Assembly: GCA_002350105.1 (NCBI GenBank)
Contig: DEDT01000011.1
Coordinates: 1 to 64,000, forward strand
Source: Selenomonadaceae bacterium UBA2897
Lineage (GTDB): Bacteria; Bacillota; Negativicutes; Selenomonadales; Selenomonadaceae
Reading direction: 5' to 3'
Length of the DNA: 64,000 bases
Shown: in pieces, positions 1 through 8,598 of the stretch
How positions within the stretch are numbered: the stretch's first letter is position 1
Layout: each line of letters opens with the position of its first letter
Made by a program: the position numbers and the translations under genes
The notes under the pieces: generated by a model
Database searches by the model: none
What the model was told of the DNA's origin: nothing
The model's input: the letters and a program-made list of their open reading frames with translations, nothing else

Positions 1-1
1 A

Positions 2-271
2 AGCAGGCATCCTGATGCCAAAAGATTTGATGCAATTACTGACAACTACCTTGACATTAAGCGCTGGGCACGCGGTGAGCAGCGGCAGGGATCGGACGTG
101 GATTTGGCCGTGGCGTACCGTGGGCCAAGCAATGTCTTGAAACTGGCTGAACTGCGTGAGGCTTTAGAGGAGTCGACCATTCCCTGCAATGTGGATGTGG
201 TCGATATGCAGCAGGCCAGTGATGCTTTACGGGCACAGATACGAAAGGATGGCATTAAATGGACAGCTTGA
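2..271 (+). CDS. MNT-type nucleotidyltransferase, C-terminal part (cut by left edge)
   Basis: The frame is open at the left edge and ends at TGA 269-271. It shows the metal-binding acidic pair in RQGSDVDLAV and a third acidic site in CNVDVVD, as in small Pol-beta-fold nucleotidyltransferases (MNT/HI0073 type) that pair with HEPN proteins. The Gly-Ser motif expected about ten residues before the acidic pair (FGSRARGE-like) is absent; DIKRWARGEQ stands there instead, so the protein may be chimeric or inactive. It overlaps the start of the HEPN-type remnant by 13 nt, the usual layout of these pairs. The family call is fairly sure; whether it works is not. Confidence 0.6.
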   Translation, partial: SRHPDAKRFDAITDNYLDIKRWARGEQRQGSDVDLAVAYRGPSNVLKLAELREALEESTIPCNVDVVDMQQASDALRAQIRKDGIKWTA

Positions 272-336
272 CGCAGCGACTGGCAAAAGCGGGGGATGTT
301 TTGGCGCATTTTTTAGATTGCGGAATGCATAAATGA
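259..336 (+). pseudogene. Truncated HEPN/HI0074-type partner of the nucleotidyltransferase
   Basis: A 25-codon frame overlaps the nucleotidyltransferase end. It begins MDSLTQRLAKAGDVLA, a typical first helix of HI0074-family (HEPN-fold) nucleotidyltransferase-binding proteins, and stops after HFLDCGMHK, where the family normally runs to about 130 residues. The rest is missing before glf starts at 361, so this is a deletion remnant. A second pair with a deleted HEPN partner lies at 60.9-61.4 kb. Confidence 0.5.
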
Positions 337-360
337 CAGCAGAGTAAAGGAGAAATAAAG

Positions 361-1497
361 ATGTATGATTATCTGATTGTCGGCAGTGGGTTGTTTGGCT
401 GCGTGTTTGCGCATGAGATGGCGGCACGGGGGAAGAAGTGCCTCGTGCTGGAGCGGCGTGCGCAGGTGGGTGGCAACGTGGCCTGTGAGGAGAAGGATGG
501 CATTTATCTGCATACGTATGGCGCACATATCTTCCATACTTCCTTTGAGGATGTGTGGGCGTATGTGAACCAGTTCGTGTCCTTCAACGGCTATGTGAAT
601 TCGCCGGTGGCGAACTATCAGGGACATCTCTACAACCTGCCGTTTAATATGAATACGTTCCGCGAACTCTGGGACATCGTGACGCCGGCGGAGGCGCAGG
701 CCATCATCGCGGAGCAGCGCGGCGCGATTACGGGCGAGCCGCAGAACCTGGAGGAGCAGGCCATCTCGCTGGTGGGCCGCGATATTTACGAGAAGCTCAT
801 CAAGGGTTATACGGAGAAGCAGTGGGGGCGCAGCTGCACGGAGCTGCCGGCCTTCATCATCAAGCGTTTGCCCGTGCGCTATACCTTTGACAACAACTAT
901 TTCAACGACAAATATCAGGGCATCCCGGAGCAGGGGTACAACAGCCTGATCGCGGCCCTGCTCGACGATGCGCAGCTCTCCGGCGGTATTGAAGTGCGCA
1001 CGCAGGTGGACTATAATAAAGAACGTGCGGCCTTTGACGGGCAGGCGGCGAAAGTCGTCTACACAGGGCCGGTGGATGAGTATTTCGATTATAAACTGGG
1101 TCAGCTGGAGTACCGCGGCTTGCGCTTTGAGACGCAGCGTTTTGAGGTCGCGAACCATCAGGGCGTGGCGGTTATGAATTATACGGCACGCGAGGTGCCC
1201 TTTACGCGGACCATCGAGCACAAGCATTTCATGCGCGGCCGCGAGGATGTGTTCGCAGCCCCCGTGACCTACGTGACGCGTGAGTATCCGCACGACTGGC
1301 AGCCGGGTGAGGAGGCCTATTATCCTGTCAACAATGAGCGCAATCAGGGCCTCTACGCGCAGTATAAGGCGTTGGCAGATAAGGAAACAAACGTCATTTT
1401 TGGCGGCCGTTTGGCAGAATACAAATACTACGATATGGACGACGTCATCAAGAGTGCGTTGCAGTGTGCAGCCAGGGAGCAGGCAGCGCAGGATTGA
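361..1497 (+). CDS. glf: UDP-galactopyranose mutase
   Basis: Flavoenzyme that converts UDP-galactopyranose to UDP-galactofuranose in the cytoplasm, supplying galactofuranose for surface glycans. The 378-residue length is normal. The N-terminal FAD-binding motif GSGLFG is at residues 8-13, followed by the ERR that ends the second strand of the Rossmann fold. Also seen are the conserved Gly-His region (TYGAHIFHT), GYTEKQWG, and the C-terminal GGRLAEYKYYDMD that contacts FAD and substrate. The ATG at 361 follows AAAGGAGAAATAAAG. Downstream genes also act on the envelope, which fits a role in O-antigen or capsule synthesis. Confidence 0.95.
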   Translation: MYDYLIVGSGLFGCVFAHEMAARGKKCLVLERRAQVGGNVACEEKDGIYLHTYGAHIFHTSFEDVWAYVNQFVSFNGYVNSPVANYQGHLYNLPFNMNTFRELWDIVTPAEAQAIIAEQRGAITGEPQNLEEQAISLVGRDIYEKLIKGYTEKQWGRSCTELPAFIIKRLPVRYTFDNNYFNDKYQGIPEQGYNSLIAALLDDAQLSGGIEVRTQVDYNKERAAFDGQAAKVVYTGPVDEYFDYKLGQLEYRGLRFETQRFEVANHQGVAVMNYTAREVPFTRTIEHKHFMRGREDVFAAPVTYVTREYPHDWQPGEEAYYPVNNERNQGLYAQYKALADKETNVIFGGRLAEYKYYDMDDVIKSALQCAAREQAAQD

Positions 1498-1526
1498 ATG
1501 CCACAGGATGGGAGAAAGTGATTTTT

Positions 1527-2114
1527 ATGCGGTTTTTGCAGCGAAAAAATCTTTTGGCGGGATTGGCAACATTGGCCCTGCTGTCGGGCAGCATGACGCT
1601 GCCAGCAGAGGCGGCGGGCGAGGTGGCACCCAGCTATGAGGTGCAGGTGGAGTACCTGCATGGCTGCACGTTCAAAAAGCGTGACATCGATTTGTACAAC
1701 GTGCATGTGTTCAAGCCGTACCGGCAAGTGCACGCGCTGACCATGAGCTATGGCCTGACGCTGGAGCGGGCACTGGGCAAGGCTTGGGGCTATGAAGGCC
1801 CTCAGGTGCGCGACTCGCAGGCGGTCGGCGTAGGCCCTGCCTATATGTTGCGCTACACGCGCGCGATGAATCCGCGCTGGGACGTGTCGCTGGAGGGCAC
1901 GGGCAGTGTGCTGCTGTATAATCAGGATCATCCAGGTGGCGGACGGCGCTATGGTTTCCTCTGGCGCATCGGGCCGCGCTTCACGTATCATGCAGGAAAG
2001 CGCGACAGCGTGAGTCTCGGGTACCTTTTCCATCACTCGTCCAACGGCATGAAGCATCACAATCCCGGCTATAACGGCGCCGGTGTCTCGCTGGGCTATA
2101 CCCATCATTATTAA
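1527..2114 (+). CDS. PagL-like lipid A deacylase / acyloxyacyl hydrolase family protein
   Basis: Predicted outer-membrane beta-barrel of 195 residues with a signal peptide (LLAGLATLALLSGSMTLPAEAA). The C-terminal part carries GYLFHHSSNG followed by NPGYNGAG, matching the His-x-Ser pair and the downstream Asn-Pro-Gly stretch of PagL-type lipid A 3-O-deacylases (catalytic His and Ser). Alternating aromatic strands and the final aromatic residue fit a barrel. ATG 1527 is preceded by GGGAGAAAG; a GTG at 1518 is possible. By family, the substrate would be the 3-O-linked acyl chain of lipid A, but modified specificity cannot be excluded. It lies 29 nt after glf and may be cotranscribed with it. Confidence 0.75.
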   Translation: MRFLQRKNLLAGLATLALLSGSMTLPAEAAGEVAPSYEVQVEYLHGCTFKKRDIDLYNVHVFKPYRQVHALTMSYGLTLERALGKAWGYEGPQVRDSQAVGVGPAYMLRYTRAMNPRWDVSLEGTGSVLLYNQDHPGGGRRYGFLWRIGPRFTYHAGKRDSVSLGYLFHHSSNGMKHHNPGYNGAGVSLGYTHHY

Positions 2115-2135
2115 TGCAGCGCTGGAGGTTTTTCC

Positions 2136-4166
2136 TTGTTTTCGTTGTTTTTTGCTGGCTGGCAGCAGGATATCAAGCTGGCTTTACTGGCACCTATCCT
2201 GTGTGCGCTTTTTCGCCTGATTTTCATTGAGATATACGGGACAAAGAAGTCACCCGTGGGCGAGTGGCGCAAATGGTATCATTGCTTCCGCTACGGTTTT
2301 TGGTGGGGCATGCTCTATAATTCGTATATCTATCTCGGTGCGCTGGTGGCTATCAGCATACCGGGAGCCATCTTCGCTGGTTACTTTGCTGTGGGCGATA
2401 CGGTGCGGTTGGGCGTGGGGCTGGCGTATGCGCTCGTGCTCTATACAGCATTCCTCGGCCGCATGATATTCTACTACCATTTCCATGATATCTACAATAA
2501 TACGCTGCTGTTAGGCGCTAAGGCGGACAAAAAGAACTTTCTTGATATTTTCTTTCATCAAAATCATGGTGCGTGGCTGCTCCTGAGCTATCTGCCGTAT
2601 ACGTGGCTCTGTTATCAGGCTTTGCGGGGATTGCTGGCCATCCCGCAGGTGCCATGGCCGGTCTTGCCGCTGCCGTGGTGGGGGCAGTGGCTGGTCAATG
2701 CGGCCGTCTTTGTACTGGTCATTGTCTTTTACTACTGGGTGCGTTATGCTGGTACGCTGGATCACCGCAACGAGCCGGAGTGGGATGAGATTCCTCCTGT
2801 GGTCAAGCAGGATATCTTCATGGCCAAGGCGACGTGGGATGATCTGCCGCGTCTGAAATTTATCTACAGCCTGCCCCCCAAGGCTTTGCTGACGCACAAA
2901 GATGAGGATGTGCGCTCCATGGTAGAGTGCGTGGCACCGCGTGCTGCCTGGTCGGTGGACGGCAATCCGTTGCAGGCCTTTGTGCGGCGGGCGAAGGGGG
3001 CGCGTATTCAGCAGCCCAGCCATATCTTTTATATCCTAGGCGAAAGTTACTATCAGGCACCGTTGGATGAACCCTATGAGGCACTGCATATTGCCGATGA
3101 GGGCAAGCGATTCTGGCGGGACAAACATACGTTCTCTGTGCCGACGTCACTGTCGGCGGGGCGTATTTCGCAGCCTTCGCTGGTCAGCCTGCTCGCGGGC
3201 TTTTACGATGCCAACCTCGAGTTCAACGAGAATGAGACATTTTGGCAGCCGTGGCGGGACGATGCTCTGGCTATCAGCCTGCCGCAGCAACTGGCCAAAC
3301 TGGGGTATCAGTCGTATTTTTGGTATGGCGGCCCCCTGAACTGGGGCAGTCTGCTGCATTTCCTGCCAGCTTTGGGCTTTAAGGCGGGCATGGACGGTTT
3401 TGCTTTGTGTCCAGATGCACCGAAGACCTGGCTGGGGGTTTACGATGGTGATTTCCTGCAGATGGCGGCGGAGAAAATTCCGCAACTCGATGACGGGAAG
3501 CCTGTGTTGCACATGCTCTATACGACATCGATTCATGGGCCGTATACGATTCCTGTGGAAAAATACGGTTTCGATGCAGATAAATTGATGCCGGAGATTC
3601 CTGCACATTTGCGCCATAATAAAAAGTTTGTGCGCAAGATGGGCTGCTACTGGTATTCAGATCGGGCGATTCACGCGTTTATCCGGGCGATGCAGCAGCG
3701 TTATCCGGATGCCCTGTTCATCGTGACCGGCGATCATGCAACGCTGAACATCCCCTATGAGGCGGGGCTCGTGCCACGGCAGGAGCCGACGTTGCGTGAA
3801 CTGGCGAGTACTTGCCTGGCGTTGCACCATCGTGATTTGCAGCGGGATTGGTTCGCGGGCAATACCATCGGCGGACACATGAATATCTTCCCCACGCTTA
3901 TGGAATTGATTGCACCAGCGGGGCATGAATATTTGTCGCTGGCGAAGCCGCTGACGGAGCCCATCGACCATGTGGTGACGCCGCAGCACTGGCTGACGCG
4001 GGACCAGATTGGCGTCTATAAGGATCGGGTGACACAGGCGAATCAGGTGAGCCGCGAGGCTATGCCTATGCAGCAGGATGTCGTACAATTTGCAGAGGAG
4101 CGGCAGGCATGGCTGGAGCTTTCCGGTTGGCTCGCGCGCCACCCCGAATGCTTATGCGGCAGGTGA
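2136..4166 (+). CDS. LTA synthase-family membrane sulfatase-fold transferase
   Basis: A 676-residue membrane protein with about five N-terminal transmembrane segments (residues 1-200) followed by an extracytoplasmic alkaline phosphatase/sulfatase-fold domain. Seen are YILGESYYQ (first metal-binding Glu), a Ser-rich stretch TSLSAGRISQPSLVSLLAG where the nucleophile should be, TTSIHGPYTIP, and TGDHATLNIP (late metal ligands Asp-His). Family members transfer phosphoglycerol or phosphoethanolamine from lipid donors to surface glycans or LPS. The start is a TTG at 2136 behind CTGGAGG. A second paralogue lies at 5117-7135. The transferred group cannot be read from sequence. Confidence 0.8.
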   Translation: MFSLFFAGWQQDIKLALLAPILCALFRLIFIEIYGTKKSPVGEWRKWYHCFRYGFWWGMLYNSYIYLGALVAISIPGAIFAGYFAVGDTVRLGVGLAYALVLYTAFLGRMIFYYHFHDIYNNTLLLGAKADKKNFLDIFFHQNHGAWLLLSYLPYTWLCYQALRGLLAIPQVPWPVLPLPWWGQWLVNAAVFVLVIVFYYWVRYAGTLDHRNEPEWDEIPPVVKQDIFMAKATWDDLPRLKFIYSLPPKALLTHKDEDVRSMVECVAPRAAWSVDGNPLQAFVRRAKGARIQQPSHIFYILGESYYQAPLDEPYEALHIADEGKRFWRDKHTFSVPTSLSAGRISQPSLVSLLAGFYDANLEFNENETFWQPWRDDALAISLPQQLAKLGYQSYFWYGGPLNWGSLLHFLPALGFKAGMDGFALCPDAPKTWLGVYDGDFLQMAAEKIPQLDDGKPVLHMLYTTSIHGPYTIPVEKYGFDADKLMPEIPAHLRHNKKFVRKMGCYWYSDRAIHAFIRAMQQRYPDALFIVTGDHATLNIPYEAGLVPRQEPTLRELASTCLALHHRDLQRDWFAGNTIGGHMNIFPTLMELIAPAGHEYLSLAKPLTEPIDHVVTPQHWLTRDQIGVYKDRVTQANQVSREAMPMQQDVVQFAEERQAWLELSGWLARHPECLCGR

Positions 4167-4266
4167 GACGAAAGGCGGCAGAAAAGGCAGATACCCCAAA
4201 AATTTGGTGCTATTTATGTACTCATGGCCGTAATGAGAATTTTTAGCTATATTTTGCCCTTGACAC

Positions 4267-4295
4267 TTGCACAATTCTAGTTACTTTAGTACAAT
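4267..4295 (+). promoter_or_regulatory. Promoter for the DeoR-family gene
   Basis: TTGCAC (4267-4272) and TACAAT (4290-4295) are separated by 17 bp, a good sigma-70 promoter about 58 bp upstream of the regulator start. A TTGACA just upstream overlaps it out of phase. Confidence 0.55.
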
Positions 4296-4352
4296 ATAGT
4301 GTGCAATAAGATAGAATAATAAGTTGTTCTTTTCGCAAGGAGTGTGTGAACA

Positions 4353-5120
4353 ATGTTTTTGGAAGAAAGACAGGATATTATTCTGCAGATGCTGGAGCGC
4401 GATGGCAAGGTTCGCGTGCGCGATCTCAGTGAGAAATTCCATGTTACCGAGGACTGCATCCGCAAGGATCTGGGTGCGCTGGAGAAGCGCGGCAAGCTGA
4501 AACGTACGTACGGCGGTGCCGTACGCATCCGCGAGAACAGCCATATGATCGAGGTCAGCAAGCATCGCAACACCGATGTGGAGGCCAAGCAGCGCATCGC
4601 ACAGGCGGCCGTGAAGCTGATTCATCAGCGCGACATGGTGTTCCTCGATATCTCGACGAGCAACCTCGCCATCGCGGAGCTGCTGGTGAAGATGGATGAG
4701 GAGATCACGGTCGTGACGAACATGATCGACATCCTCGTCGTGCTCGCGCGTAACCCGCACATCCGTGTGGTCTTCGCGGGCGGCAAGATCAACAAGAGCC
4801 GCGATGGCTTCTGGGGCGGTATGACGCTGGATTTCATCTCCCATCTGAAACCGGATATCGCTTTCGTCGGTGCCGTGGGCGTCGATGTCAAGGAGAACAG
4901 CGTTTCCACCTATGATATCGATGACGGTATCAACAAGGCGGCCATCATCCGCCACAGCAAGAAAGCTTACGTCGTCGCCGAGGCGCGCAAGCTGAGCACG
5001 GATGGCAACTACAACTACACGACGCTGGATACGCTCTCCGGCCTCATCACGGATTCCATGCCTTCGCAGGAGATCCAGGATGCTGCTGAGTCGTTCGGCG
5101 TGGAGATCATCCTGCCATGA
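4353..5120 (+). CDS. DeoR-family transcriptional regulator
   Basis: A 255-residue DeoR/GlpR-type regulator, normal length. The N-terminal winged helix-turn-helix is clear (ERQDIILQMLERDGKVRVRDLSEKF, then RKDLGALEKRGKLKRTYGGAV, the family signature). The C-terminal domain has the ribose-phosphate isomerase-like fold that senses phosphorylated sugars (LDISTSNLAIAELL, VFAGGKI, FVGAVGVD). ATG 4353 follows CGCAAGGAGTG. The stop overlaps the next gene by 4 nt, so it is cotranscribed with a sulfatase-fold transferase, suggesting that envelope decoration responds to a sugar phosphate. The effector is unknown. Confidence 0.88.
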   Translation: MFLEERQDIILQMLERDGKVRVRDLSEKFHVTEDCIRKDLGALEKRGKLKRTYGGAVRIRENSHMIEVSKHRNTDVEAKQRIAQAAVKLIHQRDMVFLDISTSNLAIAELLVKMDEEITVVTNMIDILVVLARNPHIRVVFAGGKINKSRDGFWGGMTLDFISHLKPDIAFVGAVGVDVKENSVSTYDIDDGINKAAIIRHSKKAYVVAEARKLSTDGNYNYTTLDTLSGLITDSMPSQEIQDAAESFGVEIILP

Positions 5121-7135
5121 GACTACCGCGCCTGTTGACGTGGGAAAAATTCTATACGGGCATAGTAAAGGGACTGAAGGTATTTGCTTTTTACCTGGCA
5201 GTCCTTTCCTTTTTCCGCGTCTTCTTTATCTACTGGCTGCATGACTATATGGCGGCGGGCACCGGCATAGCCGATGCCTGGCTGGCCGTCTCGCGAGGGA
5301 CGCGCCTGAGCATGCAGACGGCGGGCTGCCTCACGCTGGTGAGCCTCGTGCCGGGGCTGGTGCTGCACTATGTCTCGGAAAAGGCGGAGCGCTATGCGTA
5401 TCTGGGGCTGAACGGCCTGCTGCTCGTGGTGCTCACGATTCTCTATGGGGCGAGCTTCCCCTTCTACCGGCAGTTCAAGGCGAATTTTAACCAGATGCTC
5501 TTCACGGGCGCCAATGATGACTGGCAGGCGCTCTTCTGGACCATGGTGCAGCAGTTCTCGCTGCCGCTGCGCCTGGCGGGGGCGCTGTTGCTGGCGTATG
5601 TGCTGTGGCGCGGCCTGCGCTGGCTGCTCGACCATCATCTGCCAGAGGCATGCTATGATGCGCTGCGGGCCCTGCCGCTCGCGGGGAGGCTGGTCTGCCG
5701 CGTGGCGTTCCTTGGGCTTTGCTATCTCGTGGGGCTATGGAGTGTGTTCGGCGGCTCGCTGGGCTGGCAGACAGCCGTGGATTGGGAGAATGCGGGCGTA
5801 ACGAAGGATGATTTCCTCAATGAGGCCATCCTCGACAGCCCGCAGGCCATCTACCGCGCCTGGCAGCTTAATACGCGCATGCTGGCCTGCAACGGCCTCG
5901 ATTTCACCGTGGAGGATATCCGCAGCCTCGCGGCGGTGCTGGCGAAGAAGCCGGCGGACAGCGACAACCTGCTGGATTACCTGCAGCGGCAGGCGCAGGG
6001 GCCGGCGACGGCGGAGCAGCCGCGCCATGTGTTCGTGATTGTCTCGGAGAGTTTCGCGAACTGGCCGCTGCTGGATAAGTATCAGGATATCCCCATTTCG
6101 CAGGGCATGCGCGCGCTCATTGCGGAGACCGATACCGATTACTGTCCGACGTTCCTGCCCAACGGCGCGAGTACGGTGTCGGCGGTGACGGGCGTGGTGA
6201 CGGGGCTTGCGGATGCGAATCTCTATCTCACGACGATGCCGGAGTCCTTCCAGGAGCCGTATCCGACGGCGAGCGCGCCGCAGATGCAGGCGCTCGGCTA
6301 TGAGACGAATTTCTGGTATGCGGGGCCGGCGACGTGGGAGCGCATCGGCGCGTTCACGCAGGCGCAGGGCTTTGAGCATTTCTATAGCCGCGGCGATTTC
6401 GGTGATGTGCCGGGCAGCGTCTGGGGCTGCGAGGATGAGTGCCTGTATGAGCAGGTGCTCGCTGGTCTCAGCGATGTGCCGAGCTTCAATGTGATCCTGA
6501 ATGCGTCGAACCATTCGCCGTATGATATCGATCTTGAGGCCAAGGGGTTCGATAAGGAGGCGGTGCGGGCGGCATTGCCGGAGGCGTACCAGCAGGATGA
6601 GGAGCTCCTGAAGGAGCTCGGGCATTATTGGTATGCGGATCGCGAGCTGGCGAAGTTCGTGAAGATGGTGAAGGAGCAGTATCCTGACAGCCTGATCGTG
6701 GTCGTGGGCGATCATGCGGACCGCTACAATATCGATAAGCAGCCGGTGATGTATGAGCGCTACGGCATCCCGTTCATCGTGACGGGCAAAGGCGTGCATA
6801 AGGGCACGCTGGCGAAAGATGCGGCGGGCAGCCAGATTGATATCGTGCCGACGATCATGGAGTTGGTGGCGCCGAAGGGGCATCCGTATCTGGCGCTGGG
6901 CACGAGCCTGACGCTGGGGAACAACCGCGGCGTGAATTACGGCTTCTGGATGACGCGGCAGGGCATCGGCAAGGCGGATACGGTGCCGCTTGTGAGCGAG
7001 GACCTGGGCGGTGCGCCGGGGCCGGAGATCGACCAGCAGGCGATGCAGGACTACATTAACGCGATTCGCAGTATCTCCTGGTACCTGCCGAAGTACGGAC
7101 CCATACTCGATGCAGAAAAAATTCGAGATAGATAA
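5117..7135 (+). CDS. LTA synthase-family membrane sulfatase-fold transferase (second paralogue)
   Basis: 672 residues, translationally coupled to the DeoR gene by an ATGA overlap. Several N-terminal membrane segments (roughly residues 15-220) precede an extracytoplasmic sulfatase-fold domain with FVIVSESFANWP (first metal site), NGASTVSAVTGVVTG (nucleophile region, Ser or Thr), ILNASNHSPYDI and VVVGDHADRYNI (late metal ligands). This is the phosphoglycerol/phosphoethanolamine transferase family. It shares architecture with the protein at 2136-4166 but differs along most of its length. Proposed role: modification of a surface polymer. Confidence 0.8.
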   Translation: MRLPRLLTWEKFYTGIVKGLKVFAFYLAVLSFFRVFFIYWLHDYMAAGTGIADAWLAVSRGTRLSMQTAGCLTLVSLVPGLVLHYVSEKAERYAYLGLNGLLLVVLTILYGASFPFYRQFKANFNQMLFTGANDDWQALFWTMVQQFSLPLRLAGALLLAYVLWRGLRWLLDHHLPEACYDALRALPLAGRLVCRVAFLGLCYLVGLWSVFGGSLGWQTAVDWENAGVTKDDFLNEAILDSPQAIYRAWQLNTRMLACNGLDFTVEDIRSLAAVLAKKPADSDNLLDYLQRQAQGPATAEQPRHVFVIVSESFANWPLLDKYQDIPISQGMRALIAETDTDYCPTFLPNGASTVSAVTGVVTGLADANLYLTTMPESFQEPYPTASAPQMQALGYETNFWYAGPATWERIGAFTQAQGFEHFYSRGDFGDVPGSVWGCEDECLYEQVLAGLSDVPSFNVILNASNHSPYDIDLEAKGFDKEAVRAALPEAYQQDEELLKELGHYWYADRELAKFVKMVKEQYPDSLIVVVGDHADRYNIDKQPVMYERYGIPFIVTGKGVHKGTLAKDAAGSQIDIVPTIMELVAPKGHPYLALGTSLTLGNNRGVNYGFWMTRQGIGKADTVPLVSEDLGGAPGPEIDQQAMQDYINAIRSISWYLPKYGPILDAEKIRDR

Positions 7136-7196
7136 AGTGTGGCGGCGGACGGGGCAGGAGAGTCACATAGCTCTACTAAGAAAGTTTGCGGTGGAC

Positions 7197-7387
7197 GGGG
7201 CAGGTGTGGGCACAATGCTCCGCTGAGAAAATTTGCTACAGTAAAAATTTTCCCAGGAATTAATCCTAAAAAAAGACTTAAACGCGCTTCGCTTGAACGA
7301 AAGTCATTTTTAGAGGAAGCTAGCAGGGAAAATTTTTCCTGCTTAACGCAAATTTCCAACACTCCGCCTTGTGCCCACACCTGCCCC
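7197..7387. repeat. Imperfect 190-bp inverted repeat, MITE-like
   Basis: The outer 19 bp (7197-7215, GGGGCAGGTGTGGGCACAA) are the exact reverse complement of 7369-7387. Inside, the arms keep pairing with interruptions (AAATTTGC, AAAAATTTTCCC, CTAAAAA/TTTTTAG, GACTT/AAGTC), so the whole 191 bp could fold into one long hairpin. A shorter direct repeat of GGACGGGGCAGG lies just left (around 7148 and 7193). There is no reading frame of substance. It resembles a non-autonomous element or REP-like palindrome. The gene-free stretch 7136-7532 consists mostly of this and the next repeat. Confidence 0.6.
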
Positions 7388-7445
7388 TACGGTACGTTTG
7401 TGCCTGTGCTTGTCTCTATACTTTCTTTATCAAGCCGGTAGCGAA

Positions 7446-7503
7446 GCGTGCCTCTCCCCGTTGGGAGAGGTGCCGAGCAAAGCGAGGCGGAAAGGGTCTT
7501 TGA
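7446..7503. repeat. Dispersed intergenic repeat, copy 1
   Basis: A hairpin CTCTCCCC-GTT-GGGAGAG is followed by GGTGCC and GGGTCTTT. The same order of blocks (GTGCC, CCCCGTTGGGG, AAGGTGCC, AGAAGGGGTCTTT) recurs at 52237-52288. It is similar in style to the short GC-rich intergenic repeats of many Clostridia and Negativicutes. Confidence 0.6.
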
Positions 7504-7532
7504 CCACGCCTGAATGCAAAGGAAGATATTTC

Positions 7533-8429
7533 ATGTTGGATTTACATCACTGTACGATTTGCCCGCGCCGTTGCGGTGTGGACAGGGCAGTGCAGCCCGG
7601 TTTTTGCGGCGCGGGGATGCGGGCGCGGGTGGCGCTCGTGTCTTTGCATCCGTGGGAGGAGCCGTGCCTGACGGGGGAGAAGGGTGCGGGGACGGTGTTC
7701 TTTTCCTTTTGCAACCTGCGCTGCTGTTATTGCCAGAACCATGAGATTTCGCATGGGGGTAAGGGCATTGAGGTGTCGGATGAGCGGCTGGCGGAGATTT
7801 TCCTGGAGCAGCAGGCGCGGGGGGCGGCGACGTTGGATTTGGTGACGCCGACGCATTTCGTGCCGCAGATTTTGCATGCGTTGGCTTTGGCGCGGGCGCA
7901 AGGCTTTTCCTTGCCCGTGGTGTATAATTCGAGCGGTTATGAGACCGTGGAGACGATTGATGCGCTTGCTGGGCAGGTGGCTATTTATCTGCCGGATTTG
8001 AAGTATGCGAGCGCGGAGAGTGCGGGGGAGTATTCGGCGGCGCCGGATTATTTCCCCGTGGCACAGGCGGCTTTGCGGCGCATGGTGGCGCAGGTGGGGC
8101 CGGTGGAGTTTGCGGCGGATGGGCACATGGTGCGCGGTGTGCTGGTGCGGCATATGGTGCTGCCGGGGCATCGTCATGAGAGTATGGCGCTTCTCGATTG
8201 GCTGTGGCAGGAGTTTGGCGATACGGTGCAGCTTTCGTTGATGAATCAGTACACGCCGATGTTTCATGCGGCGGAGCATCGGCCGCTGCACAGGCGGCTG
8301 ACGACGTTTGAGTATGAGTCGGTGGTGGAGCATGCGCTGGAGCTCGGCATTACGCATTGTTATGTGCAGGAGCGGCGGGCGGCGTCCAGGGAGTATGTGC
8401 CGTGCTTCGATGGGCGCGGCGTGCGGTAA
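7533..8429 (+). CDS. Radical SAM protein, pyruvate formate-lyase activase-like (COG1313/PflX type)
   Basis: A 298-residue radical SAM enzyme. FFSFCNLRCCYCQNHEIS contains the CxxxCxxC cluster motif at about residues 57-66 that binds the SAM-cleaving [4Fe-4S] cluster. An N-terminal Cys-rich motif (CTICPRRCGVDR...GFCGAG) is typical of the COG1313 subfamily. ATG 7533 sits behind AAAGGAAG; an upstream in-frame extension runs through repeat DNA and is unlikely to be translated. The natural substrate of this subfamily is not established; no glycyl radical enzyme is adjacent. Confidence 0.82.
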   Translation: MLDLHHCTICPRRCGVDRAVQPGFCGAGMRARVALVSLHPWEEPCLTGEKGAGTVFFSFCNLRCCYCQNHEISHGGKGIEVSDERLAEIFLEQQARGAATLDLVTPTHFVPQILHALALARAQGFSLPVVYNSSGYETVETIDALAGQVAIYLPDLKYASAESAGEYSAAPDYFPVAQAALRRMVAQVGPVEFAADGHMVRGVLVRHMVLPGHRHESMALLDWLWQEFGDTVQLSLMNQYTPMFHAAEHRPLHRRLTTFEYESVVEHALELGITHCYVQERRAASREYVPCFDGRGVR

Positions 8430-8527
8430 CAGTTGCTGTATGATGCAACATACGTCTACTAATGCCAACTTTCAGTCAAGTTAAACTTTACAGAAACTAC
8501 CATATAATATACAGATATAAATAAAAC

Positions 8528-8556
8528 TTGTAAACCTTCCTCTTTCATGCTAGAAT
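8528..8556 (+). promoter_or_regulatory. Promoter for ridA
   Basis: TTGTAA (8528-8533), 17-bp spacer, TAGAAT (8551-8556), about 43 bp upstream of the ridA start. Confidence 0.5.
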
Positions 8557-8598
8557 AAAAGAAATTTTATTCCAGTGAGTTGTAGGGAGGTATTTTTT

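Noticed and set aside
7371..7532. N-terminal extension of the radical SAM protein
   Set aside because: The extension crosses the inverted repeat and dispersed repeat; ATG 7533 has its own ribosome site.
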